Source: Paraphysomonas bandaiensis
Taxonomy: Eukaryota > Chrysophyceae
Length of the DNA: 64,000 nucleotides
Assembly: GCA_965644295.1 (NCBI GenBank)
Contig: CBFFRP010000071.1
Span: 1 to 64,000 of the forward strand
Direction of reading: 5' to 3'
Part shown: positions 58,104 to 64,000 of the stretch, piece by piece
Layout of the letters: every line of letters starts with the position of its first letter
Numbering within the stretch: the stretch's first letter is position 1
Position numbers and translations under genes: made by a program
The notes under the pieces: generated by a model
Databases searched by the model: none
What the model was told of the DNA's origin: nothing
The model's input: the letters and a program-made list of their open reading frames with translations, nothing else

Positions 58104-59354
58104 GTATACCACTGTCGGTCAAAACCATGTCATCGGTCAAAACCGTGTCATTCCCTTTTTTTCAGTTTTTGTATTTTGAGTGATTATTATGATCATATCC
58201 AACTTTGTCACTCCGTATCTCCACTGATACAAAACCATCCACACCTATCAGCATATCCTCATGTTTATCTTGCTCTGCTCTTCCAAATTATCCAAATTGT
58301 TGTGGGGTTTGAGCTAAATACTGCTCCGTTCTGTCCCTCACATTTCACCTCTCCCGCAACTGAGATTCCACGATCCCAACCAACAGAGACAGACTTTAAG
58401 TGATGGGAAATGGTGTGAATGATGGGTGTTGTGAAAGTGGCGACATCTTGCATCTGCTTGTCACCTCCCGAATGTTTCATTGTTGTGAATGTCACACTTA
58501 TAGATCTCTCTGTCGCATGTGTCCTGCACATATACACGTCTTAAGTATACATACATTGCACAAACGTATACGTATATGTGCTATATATGTACTGCGCACA
58601 CATATATGTGCGAATTATATGTATATGTTACATATATAAGTCTCTGTTACATACATGCTGCCCATATATATATGTGTGTGTCTCTGTCACAAATGTACTG
58701 CATATATATATATGTGCCATATGAATACTTCACACTAATACACGTCTGTGACACATATATACTTCAAACATCTATGTATGTATGTCATATATAAACTGCA
58801 AGCTTATATATGTCTCTGTTACATATGATGTGCGATATGTAAATATGTCATGTCTATGTTATATGTACACTGCACACATAAAGTGTATATCAGGGCTAGG
58901 GAACAATATATTGCAATACTATTGTGACGTATCGTCCCACCAATACCTAGTTCAATTGTATTTTAAGAGTCTATTGATACTATTACAATGTATTGCAATA
59001 TACATATTACAATATATTGCAAGAGCATTAATATATATATAAGTAGTCCGTTGCTAATTACTTACGTTCACTTCATTTCTAGTACTGTTTTTTAAGAGTA
59101 CATGAGCTTATCACAAACTGTAATGCCTAACACCATTCCAATACTCGCATTAACGCCATATTCACAATGTATGTCTTCAATTCACTATTATTTGAAAGAT
59201 GTGTGCATCAGGCCACAAGTGGCGATTAGCTCTTGAAAATAGAATCACATCAAGTGTATCGGGATGAGTGTGCAATGAGTACTTTTGCGCAGGACGGAGA
59301 TGATAAGTTTAGCTACGCTGACTAATCTTTCACGTGTATTTGACGTGCAGACAA
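58104..59354 (+). repeat. left inverted arm
   Basis: Contains, at about 58540-58870, imperfect 40-48-bp tandem units built from CATATATATGT and CTCTGTTACATA. This AT/GT-rich stretch gives spurious open frames on both strands. Confidence 0.92.
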
Positions 59355-59370
59355 CATGACAGTATACCTG

Positions 59371-60149
59371 TACCTTGGTGTCTAACGTTTTTCCTCTTCA
59401 GTTTCTGGGAGGCCTGCGTCAACCTTTGTCCAACTCCGAATTTTTTATATTTAATATTGTTCTAACTTGCGATTATTATTATATTATGCATGTTGGGCAG
59501 TTACGGTTATTCATGGAGGGTAGGCTGCAGTATATGGTACGCAATAGTTGAGTCTGTACGTCTGTACTGTGCTATAGTAATTCGTAATTCCTACTTTCTA
59601 TCATCTCTTGACATATTTGGATGGTGAAATACCTTAATTAACTATTCTTGAAGTCACACAGTAATAAATTAATAAAATTATAATCAACATCTCTCACTAT
59701 TCACTGATATTCGTTACAATTATATTCTCTCAACTACCAAAAAATATTATCAGATCTTAGAAGCCACGATCTTATACAGTCAAAGTGTTTCAGGTTCACT
59801 GCTTTTTTCTCATTCTATCTTTAGTTCAAGTAATACTGTATTCACAACTGCATTCTTCACGTAACAGCCGTAATTCAGATACCTTTGAAATACAGGTTCT
59901 AAATGCTTACGAACAGCAAAACTCATCTCTTTCATTCGATGAGTAGTATTAATAATATCGCCAACATCAATGATATTACATTGCAAAAATGTAGACTTAA
60001 TTAGATCTCTGGTCTTTTTAATTAATAGCATGCATATAATTCTCGCGAGTTAGAATAATATTATATATGAAAAATTCTGAGTTGGACACAGAAGGTTGAT
60101 GCAGTCCTCCCAGAAGCTGAAGAAGCGAAAAGTTGAGACATCAAGGTAT
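59371..60149. repeat. older inverted repeat nested in the palindrome loop
   Basis: 59371-59447 and 60070-60149 are diverged reverse complements. Shared blocks are ACCTTGGTGTC / GACATCAAGGT, CTGGGAGG / CCTCCCAG and GTCCAACTC / GAGTTGGAC. They flank about 620 bp that includes a copy of dispersed family B (59612-59935). This looks like a separate, older element inside the loop of the younger palindrome. Confidence 0.7.
59612..59935. repeat. dispersed repeat family B, copy 3
   Basis: Counterpart of 51430-51760, here enclosed by the older inverted repeat. This suggests family B is the interior of that element. Confidence 0.6.
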
Positions 60150-60553
60150 CTATGAGTAAGGCTCTTCTATTATTCATCAAGCTACGGGAGAATAGTGATG
60201 AATAATCTCTAAATTCGTTATATAGTCATGCGTTTTTCGTGTACACTTCGGTCAAGTAATATAAGTTTTGCAGAATCCATACAAGCTCTGTACACTACAC
60301 ACTACAGACACTATTCGTCACCTTGAATGATCCGTCATCTTGGTAAAGATGTTTTGCTGTTTCTAGTACAGTGGTCCAAGAATTGATGCACCACCTACAT
60401 GATTTCAATCCAAAAGTGATCAACTTTATGTCATTGTGGAATATCGTCTAGTTGATCGCTACATAGAACCCTATGCCTTTAACTATGCTCACAAAATGCA
60501 TCCAAATCAACTTTACGATTTACAGATGATATAGAGACACTATATAAGCAATA

Positions 60554-61804
60554 TTGTCTGCACGTCAAATACACGTGAAAGATTAGTCAGCGTAGCTAAA
60601 CTTATCATCTCCGTCCTGCGCAAAAGTACTCATTGCACACTCATCCCGATACACTTGATGTGATTCTATTTTCAAGAGCTAATCGCCACTTGTGGCCTGA
60701 TGCACACATCTTTCAAATAATAGTGAATTGAAGACATACATTGTGAATATGGCGTTAATGCGAGTATTGGAATGGTGTTAGGCATTACAGTTTGTGATAA
60801 GCTCATGTACTCTTAAAAAACAGTACTAGAAATGAAGTGAACGTAAGTAATTAGCAACGGACTACTTATATATATATTAATGCTATTGCAATATATTGTA
60901 ATATGTATATTGCAATACATTGTAATAGTATCAATAGACTCTTAAAATACAATTGAACTAGGTATTGGTGGGACGATACGTCACAATAGTATTGCAATAT
61001 ATTGTTCCCTAGCCCTGATATACACTTTATGTGTGCAGTGTACATATAACATAGACATGACATATTTACATATCGCACATCATATGTAACAGAGACATAT
61101 ATAAGCTTGCAGTTTATATATGACATACATACATAGATGTTTGAAGTATATATGTGTCACAGACGTGTATTAGTGTGAAGTATTCATATGGCACATATAT
61201 ATATATGCAGTACATTTGTGACAGAGACACACACACATATATATGGGCAGCATGTATGTAACAGAGACTTATATATGTAACATATACATATAATTCGCAC
61301 ATATATGTGTGCGCAGTACATATATAGCACATATACGTATACGTTTGTGCAATGTATGTATACTTAAGACGTGTATATGTGCAGGACACATGCGACAGAG
61401 AGATCTATAAGTGTGACATTCACAACAATGAAACATTCGGGAGGTGACAAGCAGATGCAAGATGTCGCCACTTTCACAACACCCATCATTCACACCATTT
61501 CCCATCACTTAAAGTCTGTCTCTGTTGGTTGGGATCGTGGAATCTCAGTTGCGGGAGAGGTGAAATGTGAGGGACAGAACGGAGCAGTATTTAGCTCAAA
61601 CCCCACAACAATTTGGATAATTTGGAAGAGCAGAGCAAGATAAACATGAGGATATGCTGATAGGTGTGGATGGTTTTGTATCAGTGGAGATACGGAGTGA
61701 CAAAGTTGGATATGATCATAATAATCACTCAAAATACAAAAACTGAAAAAAAGGGAATGACACGGTTTTGACCGATGACATGGTTTTGACCGACAGTGGT
61801 ATAC
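60554..61804 (-). repeat. right inverted arm
   Basis: Reverse complement of the left arm. Its outer end lies 350 bp upstream of the polyubiquitin start codon, so the element may overlap that gene's regulatory region. Confidence 0.92.
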
Positions 61805-61983
61805 CCTACCTACCACATCATCATCAGCAGATGGTTCATCTTATCAAATTTCAGTTTTCGCGACTGAAAAAAACATCCCACCACAATTGTATCATCGTCA
61901 TCATCAGCAGGCAGTTCATCATCAAAATTTATTTTCAGTTTTCGTGACTGAAAAGAACGTTATGATCGTTCACAGCAACGTTC

Positions 61984-61996
61984 TTCTGGAATATTT
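61984..61996. promoter_or_regulatory. candidate heat-shock element upstream of polyubiquitin
   Basis: TTCTGGAATATTT fits alternating TTC/GAA units at 5-bp spacing (TTC, GAA, then TTT with one mismatch), about 160 bp before the ATG. Polyubiquitin genes are often heat-shock induced. A short match like this may occur by chance. Nearby, two ~60-bp direct repeats carry TCATCATCAGCAG and TCAGTTTTCGxGACTGAAAA (about 61820-61875 and 61898-61960). Confidence 0.3.
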
Positions 61997-62040
61997 GAAC
62001 CCATCTGTAGAAACTTTCGAGGGATATTCTTCAAGTATGA

Positions 62041-63528
<1,488 letters not shown>

Positions 63529-64000
63529 GCTTTTGATCTATCCCGTTGGCATACTATGACTCCGCGTTAAGTTTGTTTCATTTCTCGAGGTATAGACATT
63601 TATTACTTGTGCATGGTTATATCTTCATTATCCTAATTCCTAATTAATCAAATTTGTTATCAAAGCCATGAAATAAGTAATTGTTACGAAGAAATTTATC
63701 CAGTAGCACCCTATGTTCTATGTTATCTAGTAGCTACCCTTATTTAAGGATGTATAAAATATAATAGTTCTCTTCGATGTCTATTTACATATTGCTTTTT
63801 CTTAACGAAATATTAATTACTCCTTTGTGACTTACATGTCCTATGTAGTTTATGAGAATGGTATGTGTGCGTATTATTACAATTGTCTAGGTGTAAGTTG
63901 CTATAGTAATAGTGTAATAGTTAAGTAAGAGCGATCAACTATTGTCAATATAGTACTCTTTTTGGTCAATTTTATCAACATTAAGTTAATGTGGAATATT
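63529..64000. other. 3' flank of polyubiquitin, no gene seen
   Basis: AT-rich sequence to the end of the window, presumably 3' untranslated region and intergenic DNA. No open frame, repeat or structural RNA is evident. Confidence 0.6.

Larger units (their letters stand above)
58104..61804. mobile_element. 3.7-kb palindromic element with 1,251-bp inverted arms
   Basis: Arms 58104-59354 and 60554-61804 are reverse complements with no net indel: every matched pair of positions sums to 119,908. They look about 99% identical, with a few substitutions. The outer tips read GTATACCACTGTCGGTCAAAACC. TATA at 58105-58108 and 61800-61803 may be a 4-bp target duplication, but since it is self-complementary it could equally be part of the repeat. 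Two direct copies of CGGTCAAAACCxTGTCAT lie just inside each tip, like the transposase sites of Tc1-type elements. No transposase is encoded. It resembles a non-autonomous foldback transposon; an inverted segmental duplication is the alternative. Confidence 0.85.

Noticed and set aside
58519-59042. Tyr/Ile/Cys-rich frames in the palindrome arms (mirrored at 60866-61389)
   Set aside because: They come from AT/GT-rich tandem repeats and have no domain; the same sequence appears in both orientations.

Overview
This window is nuclear DNA from a flagellated, intron-rich unicellular eukaryote. Genes are split by short GT-AG introns (mostly about 40-150 nt). A complete outer-arm-type axonemal dynein heavy chain implies a motile cilium. 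There is also a polyubiquitin gene, a TMEM16 (anoctamin) membrane protein, an NSUN2-type RNA methyltransferase, a DOT1-like methyltransferase, a SET-domain protein and a YANK-type kinase. Ubiquitin carries Asp16, Asp24 and Gln28, a pattern I associate with stramenopile or alveolate-type protists. Together with glutamine synthetase III, a bacterial-type glucokinase and a Crypton-like element, this hints at a protist outside animals, fungi and plants. I cannot name the lineage.

Layout: 1-7225 holds three complete and one truncated, nearly identical 2,286-bp tandem units. Each contains a decayed tyrosine-recombinase (Crypton-like) gene and a strong hairpin. The fourth unit breaks into about 92 copies of ATGT (7226-7595). 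An anoctamin follows (7722-11578, 15 exons), then a hypothetical gene (12762-13634, minus) divergent from a glucokinase (14253-16332, 10 exons) that ends in a hydrophobic tail. Glutamine synthetase III (16924-19005, minus, intronless) comes next. The dynein heavy chain (21305-35374, minus, 7 exons, 4,578 aa) is head-to-head with an elongin-B-like gene (35920-36286). A young non-autonomous LTR retrotransposon (36482-41049, minus, 583-bp LTRs, TSD GTAC) encodes only a Gag-protease-like protein.

The right third holds a DOT1-like methyltransferase with a predicted myristoylation site (41469-42464, minus), an unknown two-exon gene (43053-43844), a predicted secreted four-module SET protein (44867-47481), a type I membrane protein (48204-49157, minus) divergent from a YANK-like kinase (49647-50988), a repeat-rich stretch (51400-52700), NSUN2 (52870-55809, minus, 9 exons) and a UTP16/BUD21-like nucleolar protein (56906-57847, minus, 5 exons). 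A 3.7-kb palindrome follows (arms 58104-59354 and 60554-61804, 1,251 bp each), then a six-unit polyubiquitin gene (62155-63528).

These are mostly independent housekeeping or ciliary genes rather than a pathway cluster. The most unusual items are the predicted secreted SET protein with two almost identical modules, the pol-less retrotransposon, the large palindrome with an older inverted repeat in its loop, the tail-bearing glucokinase and the recombinase-bearing tandem array. Exon coordinates are my own models, built by matching splice sites, phase and protein similarity by eye. Family calls rest on motif recognition, not on database searches.
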